The notes under the pieces were generated by a model that saw only the letters and a program-made list of their open reading frames with translations, made no database searches and was not told where the DNA came from. Shown piece after piece: positions 39,576 to 45,961 of a stretch of 64,000 nt of DNA; the stretch's first letter is position 1, and each line of letters starts with the position of its first letter. This DNA comes from Sphaerotilus montanus (lineage in GTDB: Bacteria > Pseudomonadota > Gammaproteobacteria > Burkholderiales > Burkholderiaceae_C). The DNA is taken from positions 310,001-374,000 of the forward strand of contig NZ_JACCFH010000001.1 of assembly GCF_013410775.1 (NCBI RefSeq). Direction: 5' to 3'. The position numbers and the translations under genes are program-made.

Positions 39576-39592
39576 AAGAACGCTGCTACAAT
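39563..39592 (+). promoter_or_regulatory. Candidate promoter of tRNA-Thr
   Basis: TACAAT at 39587-39592 is a good sigma-70 -10 box, with a weak -35 (TTCCCA at 39563-39568) 18 bp upstream. The -10 ends 11 bp before the mature tRNA, typical for tRNA genes. Confidence 0.5.
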
Positions 39593-39603
39593 ATCGTTCT
39601 TTA

Positions 39604-39679
39604 GCCGGTGTAGCTCAGTTGGTAGAGCAGCTCATTCGTAATGAGAAGGTCGAGGGTTCGACTCCTTTCTCCGGCACCA
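39604..39679 (+). tRNA. tRNA-Thr (CGU)
   Basis: A 76-nt cloverleaf with encoded CCA. The anticodon loop TTCGTAA gives anticodon CGU (threonine, ACG codons); D-arm sequence TAGCTCAGTTGGTAGAGC and T-loop TTCGACT are present. Position 6 of the acceptor stem shows a T-T mismatch; the rest pairs. It is the integration target: its last 50 nt (from 39630) are repeated at the far end of the mobile element, so the functional tRNA here combines the native 5' half with the repeated 3' half. Confidence 0.97.
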
Positions 39680-39728
39680 ATAAAATCAACGGGTTAGCGC
39701 TCACAAGGCGCTGACCCGTTGTGCTTTG
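39630..39728 (+). repeat. Left attachment repeat (99 bp, 3' tRNA-Thr plus terminator)
   Basis: Perfect 99-bp direct repeat of 48860-48958. It covers the last 50 nt of the tRNA gene and 49 bp downstream including the terminator. Bases on either side differ (a versus t at the left, t versus g at the right), which defines the repeat length exactly. Confidence 0.95.
39688..39720 (+). terminator. Terminator downstream of tRNA-Thr
   Basis: A 12-bp stem (AACGGGT.AGCGC against GCGCT.ACCCGTT, one internal T/G mismatch, 7-nt loop) ends 41 bp after the tRNA. It is part of the attachment repeat and has a copy at 48918-48950. In the empty site it would also serve the convergent cheB gene. Confidence 0.7.
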
Positions 39729-39737
39729 TAGGCCTTC

Positions 39738-39757
39738 CGTAGCCACATCGTAGCCAC
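39738..39757 (+). repeat. Arm-type direct repeat, left copy (20 bp)
   Basis: A 20-bp sequence with two CGTAGCCAC units in tandem, perfectly repeated at 48727-48746 in the same orientation. It starts 10 bp inside the left attachment repeat. A P4-type integrase with an arm-binding domain is encoded in the element, so integrase arm sites are the natural reading. Confidence 0.6.
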
Positions 39758-39859
39758 GGTGAACCCGTAGCCGGTCGGCTCGGCACCAGCGCCAGCCCGG
39801 ACCATCTCGCGCAGCACCTCCAGATGGTCGGCGCTCTTCCAGGCTAAACCGCTTGGGGG

Positions 39860-40485
39860 TGTCCTCAACTTGAGGAAGCCCGCCCACCACGAAACATTCG
39901 TAGTGGGCGAGCCTGAATTGAAATCAGGTCGTCTCGCTTGGCAACGGGGTGCATGTGGCTGGCGCCACCGATCCGCGGGCGGGCCTCACTGCCTCCGCGG
40001 GAAGACCGATTGAAAGACTTCCCTCTCTGGTGCGCCTGGGCAGCGTCTGCGCCGGCTCGCTGCGCATCGGTGACTTGATTCCCTCCGCTCTGCGGTGTTG
40101 CTCAAGGCTCGAAGGGTTGGTGACTCCGGCAAGCCTTTCCCCTGACCCGCAGTGCAGCAGGTTCAGGGCTTGCCGGGTCGTCGCCTTGCCCGTAGGACGG
40201 AATGGGCGGCTTATCCGGGCTGCCCGCCTTCCAGCAGCGTGCAGCGGCTCGATTCACGGCACTGGTGCCGTCCATCCCCCGTTCGAGCTTTCGCCTTTGG
40301 GTGGCGCTTCGGATGGTGTCCGCTCTGGCGCCTTGAAAACCCTCCTGCCGAGCCGAGCCGTGATGCGCTGGTCACAAGTCCAAGGACCAGCACGCGGGAC
40401 GTACAGACGTAGAGGGGCCAGCAGCGCCATTGCTGGCGCTGCTCGCGGTTGGTGGTGGGGTTGCCCGGTCAGCACCGGGCGGTGG
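39860..40485. other. Gene-free, hairpin-dense segment
   Basis: No convincing gene is seen on either strand between the left end and 40486. The segment holds an unusual series of strong inverted repeats: 39881-39893 with 39897-39909 (13 bp, one G-T, loop ACA); CCTGA/TCAGG just after it; a roughly 50-nt compound hairpin from about 40127 with outer 10-bp stem CCGGCAAGCC/GGCTTGCCGG; ACGGCAC/GTGCCGT at 40258-40273; GCTGGTC/GACCAGC near 40370-40394; 40421-40429 with 40434-40442 (9 bp, 4-nt loop); and GCCCGGT/ACCGGGC at 40463-40480. A large structured RNA, recombination site or transfer origin are all possible. Confidence 0.55.
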
Positions 40486-40659
40486 TCACGGCGGGGGCGT
40501 GGCGGGCGTCAGGTCAGCCAGCAGCGCACGAAACGCAGCGGCGGGCCGGTCGTCCCCGACAGGTCGCACCAGCACCCAGCCGGGCAGGCTTGGCACGTCT
40601 GCCACCAGCACCAGCAGGCGCTCGGGGTGGTCAGGGTCGTGGAAGGTGGCGGCGGTCAT
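40486..40659 (-). CDS. Small unknown protein, 57 residues
   Basis: A 57-codon frame starts MTAATFHDPDHPERLLVLV and ends in ATPPP. Its ATG overlaps the stop of the upstream 110-residue gene (ATGA), which argues that it is translated. It has a hydrophobic centre (LLVLVADVPSLPGWVLVRPVG). No family recognised. A GCCCGGT/ACCGGGC hairpin lies just after its stop and may end the operon transcript. Confidence 0.65.
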   Translation of the reverse strand: MTAATFHDPDHPERLLVLVADVPSLPGWVLVRPVGDDRPAAAFRALLADLTPATPPP

Positions 40660-40988
40660 CCCTGCCCCCTCATGCCCAGCGCGTCAACGGCGGCGCGGGT
40701 GGTCGGTCGCATGAACCAGTCCGCAGGGTCGCCGGACTGACCGGGCTCGCCGGCCAGCTTTGCGCCGAAGTCAGCGAGCCAGCCAGCCACGGCCAGCAGC
40801 TCACCGACTCCGTGAACCGCGTCGGTGTCGGCCAGTTCGCGCAGCATGGCGCGGGCGGTTGCGATGTGCTGCGCCACATCGGCCAGCAGTTGACCGGCCA
40901 CGGCCAGCCGCTCGGCATCGTCGGCAACATCGGGCAATGCCGCGGCGTCACCAGCCGCGTTCGGGCTGGTCTTGATGATGGTGTCCAT
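40656..40988 (-). CDS. Unknown protein of the mobile element, 110 residues
   Basis: The product is 110 residues, starting at ATG 40988, three bases after the upstream stop and preceded by GGGAGGG. It is mostly alpha-helical (DDAERLAVAGQLLADVAQHIATARAMLRELADTDAVHG) with a C-terminal GDPADWFMRPTTRAAVD segment. It recalls small prophage proteins of Burkholderiales but I cannot name a family. It is the middle gene of a three-gene coupled unit preceded by a structured leader. Confidence 0.7.
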   Translation of the reverse strand: MDTIIKTSPNAAGDAAALPDVADDAERLAVAGQLLADVAQHIATARAMLRELADTDAVHGVGELLAVAGWLADFGAKLAGEPGQSGDPADWFMRPTTRAAVDALGMRGQG

Positions 40989-40990
40989 GC

Positions 40991-41200
40991 TCAAGCCCTC
41001 CCGGTCGTCAGGCGGTCAGCGGCCACGGCCTCGAAGGCACGGGCGCGCAGTTCGGCGCGGCGGGTGGCATCACTGGCGGCCAGCTTGCGGCCGATGTGCA
41101 GCATGAAGGCGCGGTTGTAGAGGGGGAACGGTGCGGGCCGGGGGGCAGGTTGCACCGGCAGGCGCAGGACAGACCGGGGGGCGGTCGTGGGGGTGTTCAT
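40991..41200 (-). CDS. Unknown protein of the mobile element, 69 residues
   Basis: The product is 69 residues, starting at ATG 41200 with AGGAA seven bases upstream. It has a Pro-rich N-terminus (LPVQPAPRPAPFP) followed by a basic helix (RRAELRARAFEAVAADRL). It is the first gene after the structured leader/antisense RNA region (41211-41420), in the place where C4-regulated phage units have icd/ash-like genes. I see no sequence identity to those. Confidence 0.65.
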   Translation of the reverse strand: MNTPTTAPRSVLRLPVQPAPRPAPFPLYNRAFMLHIGRKLAASDATRRAELRARAFEAVAADRLTTGRA

Positions 41201-41210
41201 GGCGAAGGTT

Positions 41211-41288
41211 CCTAGCAGGTCTTGAACCTGCCTCCCCCGCTTCCAAACAGGGGTGGCAGACCGTGCGGGGTTGGAAGACCGGGCTAGG
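41211..41288 (-). ncRNA. Structured leader of the 41200-40486 operon
   Basis: Read on the minus strand, the 5' end pairs CCTAGC (41288-41283) with GCTAGG (41216-41211), and GGTCTT (41280-41275) with AAGACC (41223-41218). Internal stems are CTGCC/GGCAG and CCCC/GGGG. The closing strand runs into the ribosome-binding site AGGAA, ten bases from the ATG at 41200. The 5' strand (41288-41266) is also nearly complementary to the small RNA region just upstream, so two exclusive structures are possible. Confidence 0.6.
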
Positions 41289-41360
41289 ACCGGCAGGGCT
41301 TGCGCCCTCCCTGCACGGCCCGCCATAGACGAAACCATGCGCGCAGCACGTCAGGGACGT

Positions 41361-41440
41361 GAAAAAGCCGCTACCTGAGTGGCGCGGCTACTGCGCCTAG
41401 CTACCGGGCTTCCAAACCCGTGTCACCGATGTGCAGTGAC
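41361..41440 (-). ncRNA. C4-like antisense RNA candidate with terminator
   Basis: The segment 41420-41396 (minus strand) is complementary to 41288-41266 of the downstream leader: the 23-base partner matches at 21 positions, with a 2-nt bulge. It is followed by an intrinsic terminator (AGCCGC at 41389-41384, GCGGCT at 41371-41366, then TTTT). A short RNA released here could pair with the leader of the next operon. That is the arrangement of C4 antisense RNA in P1-like phages. The 5' end (about 41440) and the promoter are not defined. Confidence 0.5.
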
Positions 41441-41698
41441 GGCGCAATCGTACACGATCTGCGCTGACCAGCGCCAGCAGCGCGCCATGCTCCGGTTCGG
41501 GAGCATCCCGCCATGGTTCACCGTTGCGCATCCGTGGTTCACGGTTGGATTGGGGGTCAAGTCGTTGATTCTGCAGGGGGCAGGTGGCGTCGGTTGAAAC
41601 GACACCCTTCAGCCGGCCACCCCTTCGGGTTACGTGGCGCGCCCTTCGCTGGTCCCGGCTGCTTCATGGGCTTGCACGGTACTTGTGTGTTTCTTTAC

Positions 41699-41723
41699 TA
41701 GCGATAATTGAATGTTATCGCTA
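41699..41723. promoter_or_regulatory. AT-rich 9-bp palindrome, candidate operator
   Basis: TAGCGATAA and TTATCGCTA are perfect inverted arms with a 7-bp spacer, in an AT-rich patch that contrasts with the surrounding GC-rich DNA. It lies about 280 bp upstream of the C4-like RNA on the minus strand. A repressor site or a promoter region for the minus-strand unit is likely. Confidence 0.5.
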
Positions 41724-41785
41724 ATTGACGGCACTTATCGGCGTTCTACCCTGTAACTCGCTGGCACCGCATCCCGTAACTCAGG

Positions 41786-41815
41786 GCAAATCTGCTGCCA
41801 GCAAATCTGCTGCCA
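41786..41815. repeat. Tandem duplication of a 15-bp unit
   Basis: The unit GCAAATCTGCTGCCA is repeated twice head to tail at 41786-41800 and 41801-41815. It lies in the gene-free 41201-41910 stretch, which otherwise holds the leader, the C4-like RNA and the palindrome; no further gene is seen there. Confidence 0.7.
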
Positions 41816-41910
41816 GCGCCAGACCTTGCGGGGGGCTTTCTTTCAAATCTGGTGAGAACCCGGTTTCAGCCAGGAAGGCGGGCGCCCTTCGGTGAGGGTG
41901 CCCCGTGCAG

Positions 41911-42102
41911 TCAGACCCCGACCCGGATGCACGCACCCCCGATCTCGTCCACCACGCGCTGCACCAGCGCAACGACGCAAGCCGGCAACGCGCCAGCCGC
42001 TGCAAGCGCCCGAACCTGCGCCTCCAGACGCTCGGCAGCGCGCTCGGCCTTGACCAGATCGGCAACGCACGCCGCCATCCATTGAACTTCGATCGCTTCC
42101 AT
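41911..42102 (-). CDS. Small coiled-coil protein, 63 residues
   Basis: The product is 63 residues, starting at ATG 42102 with AAGGTG eight bases upstream. It is helical with heptad-like spacing (VKAERAAERLEAQVRALAAAG) and a second helix VVALVQRVVDEIGG. No family recognised. It stands alone between the iteron-like repeats and the long leader region. Confidence 0.5.
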   Translation of the reverse strand: MEAIEVQWMAACVADLVKAERAAERLEAQVRALAAAGALPACVVALVQRVVDEIGGACIRVGV

Positions 42103-42238
42103 CTCACACCTTGTGGTCAAGTCATGCGGCACGACGCCGGCCGCTTCGGCACGCGCAAACCCTTGTTAGAACCTTGCCGGAACCTCAACAGCCTGCAGCG
42201 CCAGCACAGCATAAGGTGAACATTTCCGCGGCGCAATC

Positions 42239-42279
42239 TAAGCACATATTTAGCACACGTAAGCACACGTAAGCACACG
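42239..42279. repeat. Iteron-like array (four near-identical 10-bp units)
   Basis: TAAGCACATA, TTAGCACACG, TAAGCACACG and TAAGCACACG occur in series with a 10-bp period for the last three. The 299 bp from 42103 to 42401 contain no other feature. Arrays of this kind act as replication-initiator, partition or repressor sites on plasmids; there is no recognisable Rep gene in the element. Confidence 0.65.
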
Positions 42280-42401
42280 ATTAGAACAAGATCGAAGGCG
42301 ATGGCGCAACTTTGCCGACCGAATGGCAGCATTCGGGGATGCGATATGAATTCACCCTCGACCACCTCGCCCGCGTCATCGCCGGCCCCCTGAGCGTCGT
42401 C

Positions 42402-42986
42402 TCAGACCTTCGGCGCGATGCTCTGCGGCAGCAGTGCGGCCGGGCGCAGCGGGTGGCCCAAGTAGACGCGCGCCTGCTCGGCTTCGGCCTTCAGCGCATC
42501 GACTCGCGCCTGATCTGCGGCGCGATCTGGTGTGGCGGCATCGGTCAGGCGGCCAATGTCACCCTCGTCGACGCCGGCCAGCCGAAGTTTGACCAGGCGG
42601 TCATCCAGCTTCGCCCGGTCGCGTGCCGTTTCTACCGCCAGCACCCGCTCTGCACTCGTCGCCTGCTCGATCAGATCGCGGGCAGCGGAATCGAACTTGA
42701 GCCGCACCGCACCGTCACGGGCCAGCTCGTCGCCCACGCGGCGCTGAAACTCTGCGACCACAGCCGGCAGCCCGGCCAGCCGCTCCAGTTCGGCCAGATC
42801 GCCGCCGACCAGCGCCAGCACGGCGCGCCGATCAAGCGCCTCCACGGCTCGCTGTAGCCCAGCCAGCGCGGTACCGGCAGCGCGGAGCGCATCAGGACTA
42901 TCGACCCCAGCGCGCACGGCCTCCACGGCGACCCGATCAGGGAAGACGAACGCGATGCCCACCGGCTTGTTGCGGCGGCCGATCAT
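42402..42986 (-). CDS. Unknown coiled-coil protein, 194 residues
   Basis: The product is 194 residues, starting at ATG 42986 and overlapping the stop of the upstream HTH gene (ATGA). It opens IGRRNKPVGIAFVFPDRVAVEAV and continues as a long, charged, Ala/Leu-rich helical region (AELERLAGLPAVVAEFQRRVGDELARDG, ETARDRAKLDDRLVKLRLAG) likely to form coiled coils. No family recognised. It is the last gene of the minus-strand mob-region operon. Confidence 0.7.
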   Translation of the reverse strand: MIGRRNKPVGIAFVFPDRVAVEAVRAGVDSPDALRAAGTALAGLQRAVEALDRRAVLALVGGDLAELERLAGLPAVVAEFQRRVGDELARDGAVRLKFDSAARDLIEQATSAERVLAVETARDRAKLDDRLVKLRLAGVDEGDIGRLTDAATPDRAADQARVDALKAEAEQARVYLGHPLRPAALLPQSIAPKV

Positions 42987-43297
42987 GCCGCCCCCCCGAC
43001 CAGCGCCACCGATCGCGCTATCGCTTCGGCCTGCTCGCGCATCATGTCGCTGGCGATGCGCTGCTCTTCGGCCGACAGGGCGTAGACCGCAGCACGGCCA
43101 CCCGCCTCCGTCTCGATGCACCGATCCGCCTGGACGCGCCAGCCGCACAGCCGCAACTCCGTGATTCGGGCCGCCAGACGCCAGCCTCGCCCGGCAGCGA
43201 GCCATCGGCGCTGATCGAGCTTCGCGCCGGAAGCCAGTTCGGCAAGCGCAGTCCGGGCGCCAGTTCCTGTGCTCGGCAGGATGCGAAGGTCACGCAT
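42983..43297 (-). CDS. Helix-turn-helix protein (HTH_39-like)
   Basis: The 104-residue protein has a winged-helix-like core (RTALAELASGAKLDQRRWLAAGRGWRLAARITELRLCGWRVQAD) as in small phage/island proteins of the HTH_39 type. GAGGGGG lies 7 bp before the ATG. It overlaps both neighbours by a few bases. A role in element regulation is likely, but no target is known. Confidence 0.7.
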   Translation of the reverse strand: MRDLRILPSTGTGARTALAELASGAKLDQRRWLAAGRGWRLAARITELRLCGWRVQADRCIETEAGGRAAVYALSAEEQRIASDMMREQAEAIARSVALVGGAA

Positions 43298-43526
43298 GAT
43301 CGACCCCCTCGGTCGTGCCAGCAGCGAACCGCCGAATCGCGGCGGCAGGCCAGCGCAGGCGGCGGGTGCGCGGGATGTTTCGTGGCAGGCACTCGGCCGG
43401 CAGCACGCCGGTTCGGCGCCACTTCAGCAAAGTCCGTTTCGACACGCCGCACAGCTCTTCGACTTGCTCAGTCGTCAGCGCCTCATCCGGGCTTTCGGCC
43501 CCGGTTGCCGTTTCGGTTGAGTTCAT
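43290..43526 (-). CDS. AlpA/MerR-like DNA-binding protein (possible excisionase)
   Basis: The 78-residue protein has a single HTH_17-type domain (LTTEQVEELCGVSKRTLLKWRRTGVLPA, then RRLRWPAAAIRRF). Proteins of this size and type in P4-like elements act as AlpA activators or excisionases that work with the tyrosine integrase. It overlaps the preceding gene's stop (ATGA) and the next gene's start. Confidence 0.75.
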   Translation of the reverse strand: MNSTETATGAESPDEALTTEQVEELCGVSKRTLLKWRRTGVLPAECLPRNIPRTRRLRWPAAAIRRFAAGTTEGVDHA

Positions 43527-43771
43527 GGGCCAATCGTCCGGCTTGCGCGCAGTGGCGCGTCGGTGCGTTTTCCGGCTTCACCGGCCAGCGCCTCAATGAA
43601 CCGCATCGGATCGGCTTGGACGGCCACCTTGACCCCCGGCCATGCCTTCGTGGCGATCACCTGGTCACCGCGGCGCACCATCGTCGAAATGATCTTGCGG
43701 GCCAGAATGCGGCGCTGCGATCGGGTCAGGACGGCTGTCACGGCGCAGCGATCAGTGAACAACTCGACCAT
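43523..43771 (-). CDS. Unknown protein with WP-DP-F motif, 82 residues
   Basis: The product is 82 residues, starting at ATG 43771 (MVELFTDRC). It contains W44-P45-x4-A50-x3-D54-P55-x2-F58, preceded by GDQVIATKA. The same motif with identical spacing appears in the adjacent 59-residue gene and in the C-terminal part of the relaxase. The N-terminal half (AVTAVLTRSQRRILARKIISTMVRRG) is basic and helical. No family recognised. Confidence 0.65.
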   Translation of the reverse strand: MVELFTDRCAVTAVLTRSQRRILARKIISTMVRRGDQVIATKAWPGVKVAVQADPMRFIEALAGEAGKRTDAPLRASRTIGP

Positions 43772-43931
43772 TGCGCGGCGCCGTCTCCAGCAGGCCAAGG
43801 CGCCGGGCGAAAGGCCGCGGGTCGATACGGATTGCAGCCACAACACCGGGCCATGCGGCGGACCTGGTAGCCGGGTCTGCGCGGCGCTGAAGCTCGCTGA
43901 TGACGGCCTGTGCGAGTGCTGAAATGGTCAC
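43752..43931 (-). CDS. Unknown protein with WP-DP-F motif, 59 residues
   Basis: The GTG start at 43931 would have overlapped the original relaxase stop (GTGA) before the IS inserted. The product is 59 residues with W27-P28-x4-A33-x3-D37-P38-x2-F41, preceded by ADPATRSAA. It is clearly related to residues 199-221 of the relaxase (GDPAMKSAM then the motif). Its end overlaps the start of the 82-residue gene by 20 bp. It is now cut off from the relaxase gene by the IS. Confidence 0.6.
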   Translation of the reverse strand: MTISALAQAVISELQRRADPATRSAAWPGVVAAIRIDPRPFARRLGLLETAPRNGRVVH

Positions 43932-43957
43932 ACTGCCCCCCCTTCGACATGGCCCAT

Positions 43958-45002
43958 CCTGATTAGCAATGATTCTCAGCAAGGTGCCAACTGACGATCA
44001 GGCGTAGCGTAGAAGACAGACCAAGCGCAGGAGCGAGCACATGCCGATGAACCGAATCCAGTTCCAGCAGGGGATGTCGCTGCCAGAGTTCATGGCCAGC
44101 TTCGGCACGGAAGAGCAATGCGCCGAGGCGGTCAAGCAGGCGCGCTGGCCGCAGGGCTTCGAGTGCCCGCGCTGCGGCAGTGCGGCGCACTACGTGGTGG
44201 GCCACGGGGCGCGCAAGCTGTTCCAGTGCAACGGCTGCCGCCACCAGACATCGCTGACCGCGGGCAGCCTGTTCGCCAGCACCAAGCTGCCACTGAAGAC
44301 GTGGTTCCTGGCGATCTACCTGCTCAGCCAGGCCAAGACGGGACTGTCGGCGCTGGCGCTCAAGCGGCAGGTGGGCGTGAGCTACCCGACGGCGTGGCTG
44401 ATGCACCAGAAGATCATGCACGCGATGGCCGAGCGGGTGGACCAGTACCGACTCGACGGCACGGTGCAGCTCGACGATGCCTACCTTGGCGGAGAGCGCA
44501 GCGGCGGCAAGGCGGGCCGGGGTTCGGAGAACAAGGTGCCGTTCGTGGCGGCGGTCTCGGTCGATGACCAGGGGCATCCGCAGTACGTCAAGCTCGCGCC
44601 GGTGAGCGGCTTCACGCTGGAGGCGGTGGGCCAGTGGGCGCAGGCGGCGCTGATGCCGGGAACGCGGGTGGTCAGCGACGGGCTGGGGTGCTTCGCCGCG
44701 GTCACCAGCGCGGGCTGCCTGCACACGCCGATCGTGGTGGGCCAGCGCAAGCCGCGCGAGCTGCCCGAGTTCACCTGGGTCAACACGGTGCTGGGCAACC
44801 TGAAGACGACGTTGTCGGGTGCGTTCCATGCGTTCAAGTACCCCAAGTACGCCAGCAGCTATCTGGCAGCGTTCGCCTACCGCTTCAACCGCCGGTTCGA
44901 CCTGCGCGGGCTGGTGGCTCGGCTCATCATCGATGTCGCGCGGTGCAAGCCTCGGGCTCAGCGGGTCGTTCGGGGGAATGCTGAGGATCGTTGCTAATCA
45001 GG
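43958..45002 (+). mobile_element. IS1595-family insertion sequence (1,045 bp)
   Basis: Terminal inverted repeats at 43958-43981 and 44979-45002 match at 22 of 24 positions (outer end CCTGATTAGCAA). They are flanked by the 8-bp target duplication TGGCCCAT at 43950-43957 and 45003-45010. An 8-bp duplication and the transposase type identify the IS1595 family. It inserted at the 3' end of the relaxase gene of the mobile element, in the opposite orientation. Confidence 0.95.
44041..44997 (+). CDS. IS1595-family transposase
   Basis: The 318-residue protein has an N-terminal zinc ribbon (FECPRCGSAAHYV...KLFQCNGCRHQTSLTAGS) followed by an ISXO2-like DDE domain (TVQLDDAYLGGERSGGKAG with the first Asp, VVSDGLGCF with the second, then a late FNRRFDLRGLVARLI). 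Start ATG 44041 is preceded by AGGAG. The C-terminus runs into the right inverted repeat. The gene looks intact. Confidence 0.95.
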   Translation: MPMNRIQFQQGMSLPEFMASFGTEEQCAEAVKQARWPQGFECPRCGSAAHYVVGHGARKLFQCNGCRHQTSLTAGSLFASTKLPLKTWFLAIYLLSQAKTGLSALALKRQVGVSYPTAWLMHQKIMHAMAERVDQYRLDGTVQLDDAYLGGERSGGKAGRGSENKVPFVAAVSVDDQGHPQYVKLAPVSGFTLEAVGQWAQAALMPGTRVVSDGLGCFAAVTSAGCLHTPIVVGQRKPRELPEFTWVNTVLGNLKTTLSGAFHAFKYPKYASSYLAAFAYRFNRRFDLRGLVARLIIDVARCKPRAQRVVRGNAEDRC

Positions 45003-45961
45003 TGGCCCATTGCGGGCGGTCTGGTGTGCGTTGGAGAACCCTTTGCCGGGGAGAACCCTACAGAGCATAGGGTTCCCGTTTTCACAGGGGTCTGTATAGG
45101 GCTGGTTTCGACCACTTCCAGCGCCTCGCCGACAGCCTCGAACCCTATAGGCTTTCGACCCATCAAGGCACGGTCGCGGCGGTCGGCTTCGGCGTGGGTC
45201 CGGGCACCTTTGCCCCGGCTGACCATGATGGACGTGAAGCTCTTCGCCGGCTTCGGTGCCGCGCTGGCGCTGGTCACGTCGAACCCTATGGATTCCGCGA
45301 ACGGGCGCGGGTCACGTTCAATTGCGTCACGGATTGCCGGCCACATTGCCGACTTCATCGCCGGGTCACCGATGGCGCGCAGGTGCGCCAGCACGGCGGC
45401 GGCAGTACCAGCGCGGTTCCGTCCAGACAGCTTCGCGGCGCCACGCTTCAGGCCGAAACCCTGAGCCACAGCGGTATGGAATCCGGCTTGCAGCGCCCGC
45501 AGCTTGGCAGGGCCGCCCACAAGATCAGACCCCACCATGCGGCCATCCACCAGCGGCAGGCATAGGACATGAAGATGGGGCGCGGCTTCGTCGTGGTGCG
45601 CGTCGGCGGACAGCACCGGGCCGAAGGCTGTACTCGCCCACTCGATGCACCGGGAGAAGTACGCGGCATGGTCAACCCCTCCACCGTCAGGCGGCAGGCT
45701 GAAAACCGCTTCCACGGCCCGCACGGCATCCTTGCGCAGCTTGCCCACACCCGCGGCATCCATGAGGCCCTGCGCCAGCTCTGCGACGGCCTGGGGCGTG
45801 TCCGGGCCTTCCATGGTGACGTTCAGGGCGCAGCGGCTCGCGTCGATGCAGCCACCGGCTCCAAGCTCGGCGACGATGGCGCGACGGTTGTGCATCGCCG
45901 CAACCTTGACGATGCCGGCCCCGGTCAGCTTCTTGACGCGCAGGAAGGCGGCGGCGCTCAT
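44927..45961 (-). CDS. MobV-type relaxase (Mob/Pre), 3' end replaced by IS sequence
   Basis: The start ATG 45961 overlaps the upstream stop. The first 125 residues match plasmid recombination/mobilization proteins (LRVKKLTGAGIVKVAAMHNRRA). The relaxase metal motif HxDExxPHxH is present as HHDEAAPHLH (residues 122-131). Relaxases of this class nick oriT for mobilization. The C-terminal part carries the WP-DP-F motif (W207 to F221). The native reading continues to the target duplication; the last 24 or so residues come from the IS. The pre-insertion protein would have ended VEGGAV after GH, about 326 residues, so only a handful of residues were lost. Confidence 0.88.
   Translation of the reverse strand: MSAAAFLRVKKLTGAGIVKVAAMHNRRAIVAELGAGGCIDASRCALNVTMEGPDTPQAVAELAQGLMDAAGVGKLRKDAVRAVEAVFSLPPDGGGVDHAAYFSRCIEWASTAFGPVLSADAHHDEAAPHLHVLCLPLVDGRMVGSDLVGGPAKLRALQAGFHTAVAQGFGLKRGAAKLSGRNRAGTAAAVLAHLRAIGDPAMKSAMWPAIRDAIERDPRPFAESIGFDVTSASAAPKPAKSFTSIMVSRGKGARTHAEADRRDRALMGRKPIGFEAVGEALEVVETSPIQTPVKTGTLCSVGFSPAKGSPTHTRPPAMGHLISNDPQHSPERPAEPEACTARHR

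Noticed and set aside
39615..39890. A minus-strand open frame through the tRNA and left attachment repeat
   Set aside because: About 60 bp of it is antisense to tRNA-Thr and the terminator; there is no ribosome-binding site. Such frames at tRNA-integrated ends are commonly over-annotated.
39860..40485. Group I or II intron, or RNase P-like RNA
   Set aside because: No domain V, no P7-type core and no conserved RNase P boxes could be found; the region was kept as an unassigned structured segment.
41215..41290. A tRNA-like fold on the minus strand (T-arm-like GGTTCAAGACC and a TTTGGAA loop)
   Set aside because: The acceptor and anticodon stems do not pair properly; the leader/antisense RNA reading explains the inverted repeats better.
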